In this document: positions 1 through 7,967 of the stretch, one piece after another | Position numbering within the stretch: the first letter of the stretch is position 1 | Layout of the letters: each line of letters starts with the position of its first letter | Origin: Bryobacterales bacterium | GTDB lineage: Bacteria > Acidobacteriota > Terriglobia > Bryobacterales > UBA6623 | Assembly (NCBI GenBank): GCA_028819215.1 | Contig: JAPPMG010000013.1 | Span: forward strand, 1-58,918 | Direction of reading: 5' to 3' | Length of the DNA: 58,918 nucleotides | Position numbers and translations under genes: made by a program | Notes under the pieces: generated by a model | The model's input: only the letters and a program-made list of their open reading frames with translations | Told to the model about the DNA's origin: nothing | The model's database searches: none

Positions 1-58
1 GATGCCTGATTGTAGGAGCCGAAAATTAGGGTCCAATTGGAAATGAAAATCGGTGATG
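1..58. mobile_element. probable terminus of an IS21-family insertion sequence at the window edge
   Basis: The first ~58 bases are AT-richer than the adjoining gene. They hold a GGGTCCAATT block followed by AATGAAAATC, a pattern I recall from the subterminal repeats of IS21-family elements. The virB8 reading frame keeps family resemblance up to about base 60 and loses it here, so the gene seems broken by an insertion. A window edge inside a repeated element is also what a contig break would give. No transposase is visible, so this is inference from a short motif. Confidence 0.4.
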
Positions 59-365
59 AATCGAGCACCGCATCGCGACGGCGTTCGCGATGCAGCACGA
101 CGAACCGCCTCAGGAAGTACTTCACCTCCGGCTTGGCGACATCGGGAACGTAGGCCGCGGCCTCGTAGCGGACCGCCTCGGCACGCCCGACCTCGTCGAT
201 GCGCACCACCAGCGGAGACAGGTGCTCGAAGCGATCGAACGTGCGCCAGCACAGCAACAACAGTCCGACGCACAGCAGCGCCAGCGCTCCCAAGGCGACC
301 TTCAGATAGCGGTTGGTGGACAGTATTTCCGCCCAGATCTCTGCATACGCTTCGTGGGTTTTCAC
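1..365 (-). pseudogene. virB8: VirB8/TrbF-like conjugation protein, 5' part only
   Basis: Starts at GTG 365 behind a purine-rich RBS (AGGGGGAA, six bases upstream). The product has a short cytoplasmic N-terminus (KTHEAYAEIW), one membrane helix at about residues 20-40 (LKVALGALALLCVGLLLLCW), then a periplasmic segment with LSPLVVRIDEVGRAEAV and VKYFLRRFVVLHRERR. This is the layout of VirB8/TrbF inner-membrane proteins of type IV secretion systems. It is the last gene seen in the leftward operon, 12 bases after the VirB6-like gene. Similarity stops after about residue 100, where IS-like sequence begins, so the gene is probably disrupted rather than merely cut by the window. The assignment rests on topology, position and a weak sequence match. 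Confidence 0.6.
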
Positions 366-377
366 GAAATTCCCCCT

Positions 378-1265
378 TTACAGGCCGACGCGGCGAGCGG
401 CCGAAGAAACCACCGAGGCGGCGCCGCTGGTGAAGCTGCCGCCGCCGTGGAAGATGGCGTTGGTCAGGGCGTGCACCTTGAACATCGACAGCACGGCCAC
501 CAGCAACACCGCCGCCGAATAGAAGAACCAAGTGACCTTGGCGCTGAGACCGGAGGGCACCGACTGCCACATGCCGTCGAGCATGAAGGTGCACAGCGCC
601 AGGAACGTCCAGCCCACTGCCGTGTAGAACGAGAACTGCAGGTACGAGCGCAGCCAGCCCCAGAACAGGAAGTCCATCCGCGGCACGAACAGCCACGGGA
701 TGAACAGGGGTCCCAGCACCACGCAAGCGCCGGCGGCCACCCGGCCGGCGGCGACGGAGGCGATCAGCAGAGCCGTGCAGGCCGTGTTGAACAGCAGGAT
801 CACGAACGTCCAGATCAGCGATCCGGCTCCCATGAAGAAGTCGAAGAAGCTCCACGAGGTCAGCTCCGTCCAGCCCTCGTGGAAGGACCGCGCGAAGTTC
901 CAGCTGATGAAGCCGTCGATGCGCTGCGAGTAGAAGTCCGCCGCGCGGATGGGCAGCGTCGAGACCGGCATGCCGAGGCCGGGCGCGTCGACGATGTAGA
1001 AGCGCAGCATCGCCAAGCTGAACGACATCGCCAGCACCAGCGGCAACAGGCGGCCCCACTGCACGCCTTGGCCGGACAGGGCAGTTTGGATCCCGAACCA
1101 CGCGATCGACAGAGCCGCCAAGGCGCGGAACAGCAGCAGTCCCTCGCCGACGAACAGCGGAGCGAGGTCCGTGATCGCCGCGTCGATGGCGGCAAACGCC
1201 CACAGCAGCGGGAATTCGCTCGGATCGGTCGGCGGGACCGGCGGAGGCGTAGGCAGCAGTTGCAC
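378..1265 (-). CDS. virB6: VirB6/TrbL-like polytopic inner-membrane protein
   Basis: A 295-residue protein with a Pro-rich N-terminus and six or more hydrophobic segments spread along its length (for example LLLFRALAALSIAWFGIQ, SLIWTFVILLFNTACTALL, VTWFFYSAAVLLVAVLSMF). The tail is Gly/Ser/Ala-rich. This is the profile of TrbL/VirB6 proteins, which form the membrane channel component of conjugative type IV secretion systems. It lies between a TrbJ/VirB5-like gene and a VirB8-like gene in one leftward operon. VirB6 proteins conserve topology more than sequence, so the call leans on membrane layout and neighbours. The ATG at 1265 gives a compact 23-base gap to the gene upstream. Confidence 0.7.
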   Translation of the reverse strand: MQLLPTPPPVPPTDPSEFPLLWAFAAIDAAITDLAPLFVGEGLLLFRALAALSIAWFGIQTALSGQGVQWGRLLPLVLAMSFSLAMLRFYIVDAPGLGMPVSTLPIRAADFYSQRIDGFISWNFARSFHEGWTELTSWSFFDFFMGAGSLIWTFVILLFNTACTALLIASVAAGRVAAGACVVLGPLFIPWLFVPRMDFLFWGWLRSYLQFSFYTAVGWTFLALCTFMLDGMWQSVPSGLSAKVTWFFYSAAVLLVAVLSMFKVHALTNAIFHGGGSFTSGAASVVSSAARRVGL

Positions 1266-1288
1266 GCTCAGACTCCCCTACGCCCGAT

Positions 1289-2149
1289 TCAGGGCATGCG
1301 CCATTGCGGCACAGGCTGGGCGGCGACCAGTTCGCTGTAGTCGGCGGCGGCATCCATGGAGCGCGCCAATTGGTCGCGTTCGCGCTTCGAAGTGGCCAGT
1401 TCGGCCTCCAGCAAGGCGTCCAGCAGCTGGTTTGTCTGCTCGACGCCGCTCAGCTGGCGCACTTGCCCGACCGTCAGCTTGCCCAGCAGCGCCGGCATCG
1501 ACTGCGAGCCATTGCTCGAGTCGAGCACCGCGCGCTCGAGGTTGTCATGGGCAGTGCGCCGCTCCGCGGCCAGGCGCCGCGCCTCGCCCAGAACGGCCAG
1601 GGAGCGAACGGCGGCCGCGTCAGCGATCTCCAGCGAAGCGTGCTCGCGGCGCACCCCCGCCTGCAGCTCCGCGTCCAGGGAGAGCATGGCACCGGTCCAG
1701 TCCGGAACCGGCACCGAAGCGTTGCCGTACGCGTCGACAACGTTGCTGGACGGGGTGTCGCCGTTGATGGCGTCGGCCCACCTGCCGGAGGTGCCGAAGC
1801 GGTTTGCCGTGGCGCTGCGCAGCCAGCGCGTGGCCGTGGCGCGAAAGTCCGTCAGGTTCTGCACGTCGCGCAGTGTCCCGACCGCGCCCGAAAAGTGCTC
1901 GAGCGTGCCGCTGGCCATGCCGCGGATGTTCTGCAGTTCGCCGAGCCGCTCGTTGGCGGCTTCGATCACCGGCTGGGCGGCCTTGATCGTGACCGGCATC
2001 AGGCCGGAGAGTCCGCCGCCCATCTGCGGGATGCCGATGGCCTTGCCGACCGCCTTGCCGATGCCGGAAAAGAATGCGCCCCAGAACGGCGTGGCCGGCG
2101 CGGCCAGCACCACCAACAGGATGCACAGGATTGCGAGTTTGCGAGTCAT
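1289..2149 (-). CDS. virB5: TrbJ/VirB5-like periplasmic conjugation protein
   Basis: A 286-residue secreted protein. A Sec signal peptide (KLAILCILLVVLAAPATP) is followed by a Gly-rich stretch and then mostly helical, coiled-coil-prone sequence with many Leu, Ala, Glu and Arg residues. TrbJ/VirB5 proteins are exported helical proteins that act as minor pilus or mating-pair components, and the order virB10-virB5-virB6 fits. The start codon overlaps the stop of the VirB10-like gene by four bases (ATGA), indicating translational coupling. No sequence motif is decisive, so the family name rests on signal peptide, size, helical character and operon position. Confidence 0.6.
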   Translation of the reverse strand: MTRKLAILCILLVVLAAPATPFWGAFFSGIGKAVGKAIGIPQMGGGLSGLMPVTIKAAQPVIEAANERLGELQNIRGMASGTLEHFSGAVGTLRDVQNLTDFRATATRWLRSATANRFGTSGRWADAINGDTPSSNVVDAYGNASVPVPDWTGAMLSLDAELQAGVRREHASLEIADAAAVRSLAVLGEARRLAAERRTAHDNLERAVLDSSNGSQSMPALLGKLTVGQVRQLSGVEQTNQLLDALLEAELATSKRERDQLARSMDAAADYSELVAAQPVPQWRMP

Positions 2150-3339
2150 TGAGATTCTCCTTCGAATTTGAGCCCTGCCATCGGGCCGGGCGGGTCATGA
2201 TACGGCCGCACCATCAGATCGGCCGTGAGGTAGATGCGGATGCGGTGGCCCTCGCGGATGGTCAGCTTGGGCAAGCGGTTGAGGTAGCGGTCGAGCATGC
2301 GCTCGGCCGACTGGGACAGGCCCGTGCCGACCGATTGCCGGGCCGCCCCGTACCGCGACACCAGCGCTTGCGTCGGGCTGACGGCGCTGGACAGCCCGGC
2401 CAGGGCGCCGATCGCGCCGGCCGCCAGGAATGCGGACGGGTAGCGGCGGTCGACCAGGTCCAACAGACCGGTCTCCCCGATCTGATTGAGAGCGGCGCTC
2501 TGATCGAGCCGGATGGCTCGCCCGTCCGGCAGAATCAGGCGGTGAAACGTCACCGCCAGGCGCGACTGTTCCCACGCTTCGACTTGGAGGGCTTCGCCAA
2601 GCGCTCGCGTGCCTCGCGGTATCAGCAGCCGCTGGCCGGAGCGGTCGTAGACGTCTGCCGACACCATGGCGTTCACCGGGCCGGAAAAGTCGCCGCTCAG
2701 CCTGTTGGTCAGGACCGCCTCCAGAAACTCGCCTTCGCGCAGGGCCTCGGTGCGGTCCGCTTCCTCCGCTACGGCCGGCGGTTCCGGCACTGTCTCCGAC
2801 GCGATCTCTGCCGCTTCCCCGCCCGGATCGCTCTCCGGGCCCGCGACGCTGCCGGCCTGGGCGGCCAGCGAGTCGCGATGGCTGAGCACCAGCGGCGCGG
2901 CGCTCAGGGAGCGGTAGCGCCGCAGCGCCTCCTCGTGCCTGATCTGCTCTTCGGGCGTAAGGCCGCTGGCATTGCCGTGGCCGCCGGCGTGGATCGGACC
3001 GGACTGCACTAGCGGGGTTGGCGGACTGGGCAGGCCGTCCGGGCGCTCGGCGGGCACGCCCAGTTCGCTGCGCATCCGCTTCTCCGCCTCGCGAGCGGCC
3101 TCTTCGCGCATGCGGCGGGCGGCGCTCTCGGCCGATCGCACGCCCACCGGGGTGCCGGTGCGGGCAGAGCCCGGCACGGCGACCTCGGCCACATCTTGGG
3201 AGGGCCGGGCCTCGGGATCTCCGGGAAACAGCAGCAACGCAACCAGCAGAACGCCGGTCAGCCCCAACAGCACCCACGTCTGGGCGCGGGCCGGCAGGGC
3301 GCCAGGCGGGCGCGGGATCTTGTCCAGAATTCGCTTCAT
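2146..3339 (-). CDS. virB10: VirB10/TrbI-like core-complex protein
   Basis: A 397-residue protein with a short cytoplasmic N-terminus, one transmembrane helix (WVLLGLTGVLLVALLLF), a long Pro/Glu/Arg-rich periplasmic linker, and a C-terminal domain of the TrbI/VirB10 type. The C-terminal domain contains AMVSADVYDRSGQRLLIPRG, RLILPDGRAI, a hydrophobic AAGAIGALAGLSSAV segment that corresponds to the outer-membrane antenna, and a final IREGHRIRIYLTADL. VirB10 spans both membranes and forms the type IV secretion core complex with VirB9, encoded just upstream. It ends in a four-base overlap with the VirB5-like gene. The domain order and the LLIPRGT-type motif make this a firm assignment. Confidence 0.88.
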   Translation of the reverse strand: MKRILDKIPRPPGALPARAQTWVLLGLTGVLLVALLLFPGDPEARPSQDVAEVAVPGSARTGTPVGVRSAESAARRMREEAAREAEKRMRSELGVPAERPDGLPSPPTPLVQSGPIHAGGHGNASGLTPEEQIRHEEALRRYRSLSAAPLVLSHRDSLAAQAGSVAGPESDPGGEAAEIASETVPEPPAVAEEADRTEALREGEFLEAVLTNRLSGDFSGPVNAMVSADVYDRSGQRLLIPRGTRALGEALQVEAWEQSRLAVTFHRLILPDGRAIRLDQSAALNQIGETGLLDLVDRRYPSAFLAAGAIGALAGLSSAVSPTQALVSRYGAARQSVGTGLSQSAERMLDRYLNRLPKLTIREGHRIRIYLTADLMVRPYHDPPGPMAGLKFEGESQ

Positions 3340-3353
3340 GTCCGCCCTCCCCG

Positions 3354-4160
3354 CTAGCGCTCGGCGCGACGGAAGCGCACCTTGCGCTTCCCGATCTGCA
3401 GCCAGCCGTCGGCCAGCGGGCGGCGGGTCACGTACAGGCCGTCGTAAAAGTCGTACGGCACCATGGACGGCTTGCCGTCGCGGGACTCGTACAGTGCAGG
3501 CGCCTCCTCCGGATCCGCCCGGATGTAGGTGAAGCGATCATCGAGCCACATTGCCGCAACCCGGAACGGCGCCTCTTGCGCCTCCCGGTCCAGCTCGTAC
3601 TCGAAGCGCAGGCTGCGCGGGTAGGCCGCGCGGAACGCTTCGACTTGGTCTTCGGCATCGCGGCGGGCCTGATCCAAGGCCCGCCGAGACTCCTGGCGGA
3701 CTGATTCCGCCTCGCGCTCCAATGCAGCCGCCGCCCCTCGGGGCTCGAATCCCAGCGGCTCCAGCGGCGCAGCCACCTCCGCGGAAGGCTCCTTCGCGCG
3801 CAGGAACAGCTTCAGGTCCGGCTCCCCGTCGGAGTCGCCCAGTTCGCGGAAGCGTAGCGTGTAGACATTGCCCTTGTCGGTGACGAGGGTGACGTTAGTC
3901 TCGATTCCCTCGGCGCTGGGCTTGACGAACGCGAGGTTGGCCGCGCCCTGCACGCTCCAGTACTCGGCATCGCCGCAGACCCAGTCGAGAATCCGCTCGG
4001 CCGGGTCGAGCACGATTGCCGTGGCGAAGCGGACCCGCGCCCGGGCCTCGATCACCTCGTCAGGCCCGGCCGTGACCTCGCGCGCGAGACCGCGCTCCGC
4101 CGCCGCTGTGGCAGCCGCCAGGGCCGCGCAGATCAGGAATTGCGTCAGTCGATATTGCAT
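3354..4160 (-). CDS. virB9: VirB9/TrbG-like outer-membrane core protein
   Basis: A 268-residue exported protein. After a signal peptide (LTQFLICAALAAATAAA) come the VirB9 N-terminal domain (RVRFATAIVLDPAERILDW, followed by TLVTDKGNVYTLRF), a charged coiled-coil linker, and the C-terminal beta domain (AMWLDDRFTYIRADPEEAPAL, then MVPYDFYDGLYVTRRPLADGW). The pattern of W-D-D-x-F-T-Y-I plus PALYE is characteristic of VirB9/CagX/TrbG, the outer-membrane ring protein that binds VirB10. Its start overlaps the end of virB4 by 16 bases, and virB10 follows after 14 bases, so it is in the same operon. Confidence 0.87.
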   Translation of the reverse strand: MQYRLTQFLICAALAAATAAAERGLAREVTAGPDEVIEARARVRFATAIVLDPAERILDWVCGDAEYWSVQGAANLAFVKPSAEGIETNVTLVTDKGNVYTLRFRELGDSDGEPDLKLFLRAKEPSAEVAAPLEPLGFEPRGAAAALEREAESVRQESRRALDQARRDAEDQVEAFRAAYPRSLRFEYELDREAQEAPFRVAAMWLDDRFTYIRADPEEAPALYESRDGKPSMVPYDFYDGLYVTRRPLADGWLQIGKRKVRFRRAER

Positions 4161-6583
4161 GGTTTTGTCTCCTCCATGAGAGAGTCGAGGCCGCGCTCGA
4201 AACCGAGATCTCGGATGGCATCGCGGCGGCGGGCGGCCTCGACCGGGTTGGTCGTATACAGCCAGTAGCTGCGCGGGTCGACGCTGAGTTCGAGCACTTG
4301 CGCGAAACCCGGCCGGTGAAGCAGCAGCTGGCGCTTCGGCACAAGCGCCCGGATGGCTTCCGCCTCCGCCGGCCGCAGTCCGAACGCTTCGGCGTAGTCG
4401 GAGGGATCAAGCTCCGGGTTCGCCAGAAGAATCTTGGTCAGGCAGCTCTCGGCCACCGTGCGACAGAGGCTGGCATTGCCAGTGGCGTCGCCGGGCGACT
4501 GGGTGGCCAATACCACGCCGGCATTGGACTTGCGCCATGTCTTGAGCCCCTCGCCCAAGTAGGCCCCGATGTGCGGGTCGGCCAGGAACCGCCAAGCCTC
4601 GTCCACCACCAGGAGCTTCCAGCGGCCGAGTTCCTCCGGGGCCGTGATCATCGTCCCCAGACGGTGCAGCAGGTAGTACAGCAGGGCGCGCGCCAGCTCG
4701 GGCTTGCCCGCCGCCCCGGCTAGGTCGATGGCCTGCCAGTCGGCCAGGGTCAGGGAGTCCTCGGTGTTGTCGAAGACCGAACCCCACGCTCCGCCCTGGA
4801 CCCAAGCGCCCAGCGGACCGCGCAAGTTGACAGGCAGCAGGCCGTGCAGCGAAGACAGCGTGCGGGCCCGCGGCTCGAGCTCGTACAGCGCTTGAATCTG
4901 CGCGCGCAACTCGGCCCGGTCGGCGGCGTCGCACTGCGCGCCCTCGATTTCCAGCAGCATCCTCACGAACGAGACCAAGAACTGCAGGTTCTCTGCGGTC
5001 GGCTCGAGCGCGCGGAACGGATTCAGCTCGCAGGGCAGCCCGCCGGAGTCGAGCTGCAGGTGCAGGTAGGCGCCGCCAACCAGTTCGGTCAGTTGGCGGT
5101 AGGACCCTCCGAGGTCCAAGATGCAGACGCGCGGGTCGTACTTGCGTCCCTGGGCTAGCAGGAAATTGAGCAGGAAGCTCTTGCCCGAGCCGGTCGCGCC
5201 GATCACCAAGGTGTGGGCAATGTCGCCGGCATGGGCCGCGTAGTAGAACGGCGTGCGACGGCTGGTCTCGAAGATCGCCAAGTGCTCGTCGCCGAGATGC
5301 CGGTCGCGTGAATCGCCCTCTGACACCGCCCACAGCGGTGCCAAGTCGGCCGCGACCGCCGCGCTGAGGTAGTTGTGGCGCAGCTGTCGCCTGTGGTTGC
5401 CGGGGGCCATGGCAAACCACGCGTTCAGGCCGTTGTAGGTCTCGCGGTGGAAGCGGGCATCGGCGGCCGCTGCGATTCGCAGCAATTCCGGTCTCACGGC
5501 CTCGATCCGAGCAGGCTCGCCGCTGCGCAGCACCACGCTCAGGCTGTGCTCGCCAAATGGCATGCCATCGACCTCGAGCTCGCGCAACGCCTCTCCAAGC
5601 TGGACAGCCTCGGCTTGCGCCGCCCGGTCTTCCAGGGCTCCCTGCGCCTGCGGCGCCGCATCGCCCGCCGAGGCGTGCGCCAGCATGCTGTAGCGCTTCT
5701 GGTGGTAGTGCCGACGGGCGGAGCTCATGCGCCGGCGGGACTTGGCGGTGTCTTCCCGGCTCCACTCGCAGGCGAGGTCGAGTTCGGCGTCCAGGTCGAG
5801 GATCTCGCCGAAAAGGTGGGCCCGCGATGCGGCCGGAGGATCCAGCAGCGCATAGGTCTCGACGCGTTCGGCATCCAGCTGCAGGTGGTCGCGGTACCCC
5901 TCGACATCGCTGAGCGCGAGTTGCCGGTCCAAACCGTGCGGGGATACGGACCGGGCCTCCAAGGCGGCAGGACGGGAGTTGGCGGACAGCGCCAGAGCCC
6001 GGAACAGATCCTCGCCTTGCAGCGTCTCGAGGCCGGTGACGTCACTGACCAAGCCGCAAAACGACGCCACCGCACTCTCGAATCGGACACGGGCGCTGTC
6101 GACGTGCGAGGCCAGAACCTGCTTGGTGCGCTCCGGAGACAGCCAAAGCGCCGCCCGCGAGAGCAGCGTGGCAGCCGATGCCCTGCCAGCTCCCGCTGCA
6201 GGTGCCGGGGCGGGAGCCAGCTTGGGGTCCCACGTCCAGAACACGTAGGCCTCAATCGAATACAGCCCCTTGTCCAACAGGTGGGCGCGCCGCACGCGCC
6301 GCGCTCTTTCTGCCACCGGATCGGACGCAATCCTCTGGGGGAGCGAGTCGAGCCTCCGCTTGCAGACCTGCCAGCGAATGCGCCAGCCGGGAGCCAGGCT
6401 CTTCAGCGCCCGCATCCAGCGCAGGCTCACATACTCGAGATCAACCGCCGAGCGGCACTCGAAGGATGCCCCGGTGAGTCTCGCTCCTGAGAGCAGCTCG
6501 CCGCGCTTGGTCATCACGACGCCGTCGTCCACGAAGCCAAGCCACGGAAGCTCGCGGTGCAGTGGGGCGGCCGTGCGCTTCAT
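4145..6583 (-). CDS. virB4: VirB4/TrbE-family conjugation ATPase
   Basis: An 812-residue cytoplasmic ATPase that powers pilus assembly and transfer. The N-terminal CagE/TrbE domain is followed by a RecA-like ATPase domain with Walker A GATGSGKS at residues 462-469, the family motif VCILDLGGSYRQLTELVGG, Walker B VVDEAW near residue 660, and a C-terminal ATQSPGDA segment. I chose the ATG at 6583 because it overlaps the VirB3 stop by four bases and starts the homologous MKRTAAPLHRELPW sequence. The same frame stays open upstream but reads Arg/Pro/Ser-rich antisense-like sequence within virB3 and virB2. All catalytic motifs look intact. Confidence 0.93.
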   Translation of the reverse strand: MKRTAAPLHRELPWLGFVDDGVVMTKRGELLSGARLTGASFECRSAVDLEYVSLRWMRALKSLAPGWRIRWQVCKRRLDSLPQRIASDPVAERARRVRRAHLLDKGLYSIEAYVFWTWDPKLAPAPAPAAGAGRASAATLLSRAALWLSPERTKQVLASHVDSARVRFESAVASFCGLVSDVTGLETLQGEDLFRALALSANSRPAALEARSVSPHGLDRQLALSDVEGYRDHLQLDAERVETYALLDPPAASRAHLFGEILDLDAELDLACEWSREDTAKSRRRMSSARRHYHQKRYSMLAHASAGDAAPQAQGALEDRAAQAEAVQLGEALRELEVDGMPFGEHSLSVVLRSGEPARIEAVRPELLRIAAAADARFHRETYNGLNAWFAMAPGNHRRQLRHNYLSAAVAADLAPLWAVSEGDSRDRHLGDEHLAIFETSRRTPFYYAAHAGDIAHTLVIGATGSGKSFLLNFLLAQGRKYDPRVCILDLGGSYRQLTELVGGAYLHLQLDSGGLPCELNPFRALEPTAENLQFLVSFVRMLLEIEGAQCDAADRAELRAQIQALYELEPRARTLSSLHGLLPVNLRGPLGAWVQGGAWGSVFDNTEDSLTLADWQAIDLAGAAGKPELARALLYYLLHRLGTMITAPEELGRWKLLVVDEAWRFLADPHIGAYLGEGLKTWRKSNAGVVLATQSPGDATGNASLCRTVAESCLTKILLANPELDPSDYAEAFGLRPAEAEAIRALVPKRQLLLHRPGFAQVLELSVDPRSYWLYTTNPVEAARRRDAIRDLGFERGLDSLMEETKPCNID

Positions 6584-6915
6584 GACGTGTGCTGGTCCGC
6601 AACGACCAGCAGCGGCGCGGGGCCGGCGTTCCGGAGAGCGGGGTCGTAGCGCCGGCTGCAATTCGCCGAGCGCAACAGCACGGTCGGCAGGCAGGGGTCG
6701 AGCTTGGTGACGGCGAGCCCGGCTCCGTAGCCAGCCCCGAAGAGGAGCAATCCGGCGATCGGGGCGTTGAACGAGCTGAAGGCAGCCGCGCCCACGCAGA
6801 TCGTCCCCATGAAGATGCGCCGCTCGCAGCCAAGCACCGTCAACGGGCGGCTGAGCGCAAGGTAGGTCCCGTGCAAGGCGGGCGCTGCGTCCGCTTGGCT
6901 CACGGGAACAGCCAC
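6580..6915 (-). CDS. virB3: VirB3/TrbD-like inner-membrane protein
   Basis: A 111-residue protein with a hydrophilic N-terminus, LHGTYLALSRPLTVLG (VirB3/TrbD proteins often carry a similar conserved segment just before the membrane part), and two adjacent hydrophobic segments (GTICVGAAAFSSFN and APIAGLLLFGAGYGAGLAV), followed by a short cytoplasmic tail. It sits between the pilin gene (overlap of 16 bases) and virB4 (overlap of four bases). VirB3 is a small inner-membrane partner of VirB4, and this size, topology and position are standard. The assignment is mainly by context with supporting sequence features. Confidence 0.75.
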   Translation of the reverse strand: MAVPVSQADAAPALHGTYLALSRPLTVLGCERRIFMGTICVGAAAFSSFNAPIAGLLLFGAGYGAGLAVTKLDPCLPTVLLRSANCSRRYDPALRNAGPAPLLVVADQHTS

Positions 6916-7199
6916 TGCATGAAGTTGACGGCGCCGATCGCCATGCCGACGCCGAATATGAGACCGGCGAGGGCGCGCTTGCTGCCTCCCTCACCGAAGG
7001 CGAACATCAGTCCGCCAATGACGATCGCGATCAGGCTCAAGCCGCGAGCGATCGGGCCGGTGAAGGCAGCCTGCAATACGGTGACGGCCTGCAGCCAGGG
7101 GCTGACCGTCTGCGCAAGCATGACTTGCGGCAGGGCAAGTACCAGCAGAGCGAGCGGGCCGAGCCTGCGCCCGGCCAGGGTGTGGAATCGTTGGAGCAT
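6900..7199 (-). CDS. virB2: VirB2/TrbC-like major pilin
   Basis: A 99-residue prepilin. It has a long signal peptide ending near PQVMLAQ, then two hydrophobic segments separated by a short charged loop (LQAAFTGPIARGLSLIAIVI and LMFAFGEGGSKRALAGLIF), with a final hydrophobic stretch to NFMQWLFP. The IGGLMFAFGEGGSKRAL region is typical of TrbC/VirB2 pilins. I set the start at ATG 7199 because a strong RBS (GAGGAGG) lies at 7207-7213. The frame is open to 7331, but that extension overlaps the promoter. It is the first gene of the conjugation operon, with a leader of about 120 bases. Confidence 0.85.
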   Translation of the reverse strand: MLQRFHTLAGRRLGPLALLVLALPQVMLAQTVSPWLQAVTVLQAAFTGPIARGLSLIAIVIGGLMFAFGEGGSKRALAGLIFGVGMAIGAVNFMQWLFP

Positions 7200-7330
7200 T
7201 GAAATGCCTCCTCTAGATGAATCGGAAGGGAGAGTTCCGCAGCGTCCGCGGCTGGGGCCTGTCAGGCCGATCTCACAGTGTTTGGTGCCTCGCACCCGAG
7301 CAACGGCGGCCGCAGAACTCACTTGAAGCA

Positions 7331-7360
7331 AGAATACTCTATTTATAGCTAATATGTCAA
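7331..7360 (-). promoter_or_regulatory. sigma70-like promoter of the conjugation operon
   Basis: On the minus strand a perfect TTGACA (7355-7360) is followed by an 18-base AT-rich spacer and TATTCT (7331-7336). This gives a start site near 7324 and a leader of about 120 bases before virB2. Local AT content is much higher than in flanking DNA. The hexamers and the first spacer bases resemble the promoter at 21807-21835. Confidence 0.6.
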
Positions 7361-7397
7361 GTGTTTCAGAAAATTTTCTTGCGATACAGGGGATTAT

Positions 7398-7416
7398 GTT
7401 CTATATAGAGTAGAAC
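7398..7416. promoter_or_regulatory. inverted repeat, possible operator
   Basis: GTTCTA and TAGAAC form perfect six-base arms around a seven-base AT-rich centre, 38 bases upstream of the conjugation operon -35 box. The position and symmetry suit a dimeric repressor or activator site, but no regulator gene of the operon can be tied to it from sequence alone. The rest of 7361-7663 shows no gene I can support. Confidence 0.4.
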
Positions 7417-7682
7417 TTCTTACGGATCAGTGAGATATATTCGGCTGGCCTACGGCTTGGCAGCCAGTGGCGTCTCTATGTGTATCCGGGGATCTAGAGA
7501 ATTCGTTTCCTCGCGTCCGCGATGTACCGGCGGTTTCTAAGCCCGTCCACGCTCCGTCTGGCTCACGTCTTGTCCGTGGCCTATCAAAGCCGGACTTGTA
7601 CGTAGATTGCCCCGCCCGGTCCAGCGCTCCCGTCGTACGGCATAACATGGATTCCGCGCTATCGTGATCGTTTCGTTCGCCT

Positions 7683-7955
7683 GTGAAGGTAAAAGACATC
7701 TTCCACGGCAACCGTACCAAAGCAGCCCGGAGAACCTGTCCGCAGAGGTTATGGAGGACGGCGGCCAGAAAACTCGATCAACTCAATTCAGCCGCTGCGC
7801 TATCGGATCTGGCTGCGCCGCCAGGGAACCGCCTCGAGCCGCTGCACGGAGATCGAGCAGGCGAGTACAGCATTCGAATCAACGACCCGTACCGAGTTTG
7901 CTTCGAGTGGTCAGCCTCCGGCCCGCTTCGCGTGGAGATTGCCGAGTACCACTGA
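7683..7955 (+). CDS. higB: HigB-type mRNA-interferase toxin, 5' end frameshifted
   Basis: A RelE/HigB-fold toxin that would cleave ribosome-bound mRNA. The visible core includes KDIFHGNRTKAARRT, LDQLNSAAALSDL, PPGNRLEPLHGD and RINDPYRVCFEW, all HigB hallmarks, and HigA follows after 12 bases. The expected N-terminus (MIVSFACEG) is present at 7664-7690 but in a different frame. It joins the core at a GGTAAAAGAC run, consistent with loss of one base. Annotated here from the in-frame GTG at 7683, which gives 90 residues and skips the first beta strand. Either the gene is inactive, or translation begins internally, or the base is a sequencing error. Confidence 0.8.
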   Translation: MKVKDIFHGNRTKAARRTCPQRLWRTAARKLDQLNSAAALSDLAAPPGNRLEPLHGDRAGEYSIRINDPYRVCFEWSASGPLRVEIAEYH

Positions 7956-7967
7956 CCGGAGGATTTC

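Noticed and set aside
90..1340. Long plus-strand open frame opposite virB8 and virB6
   Set aside because: Composition is Gln/Arg/His-rich antisense of a high-GC gene, with no RBS or motif; the minus strand codes for the T4SS genes.
6584..6994. N-terminal extension of VirB4
   Set aside because: The extension overlaps virB3 and part of virB2 and is Arg/Ser/Pro-rich; ATG 6583 has four-base coupling with virB3.
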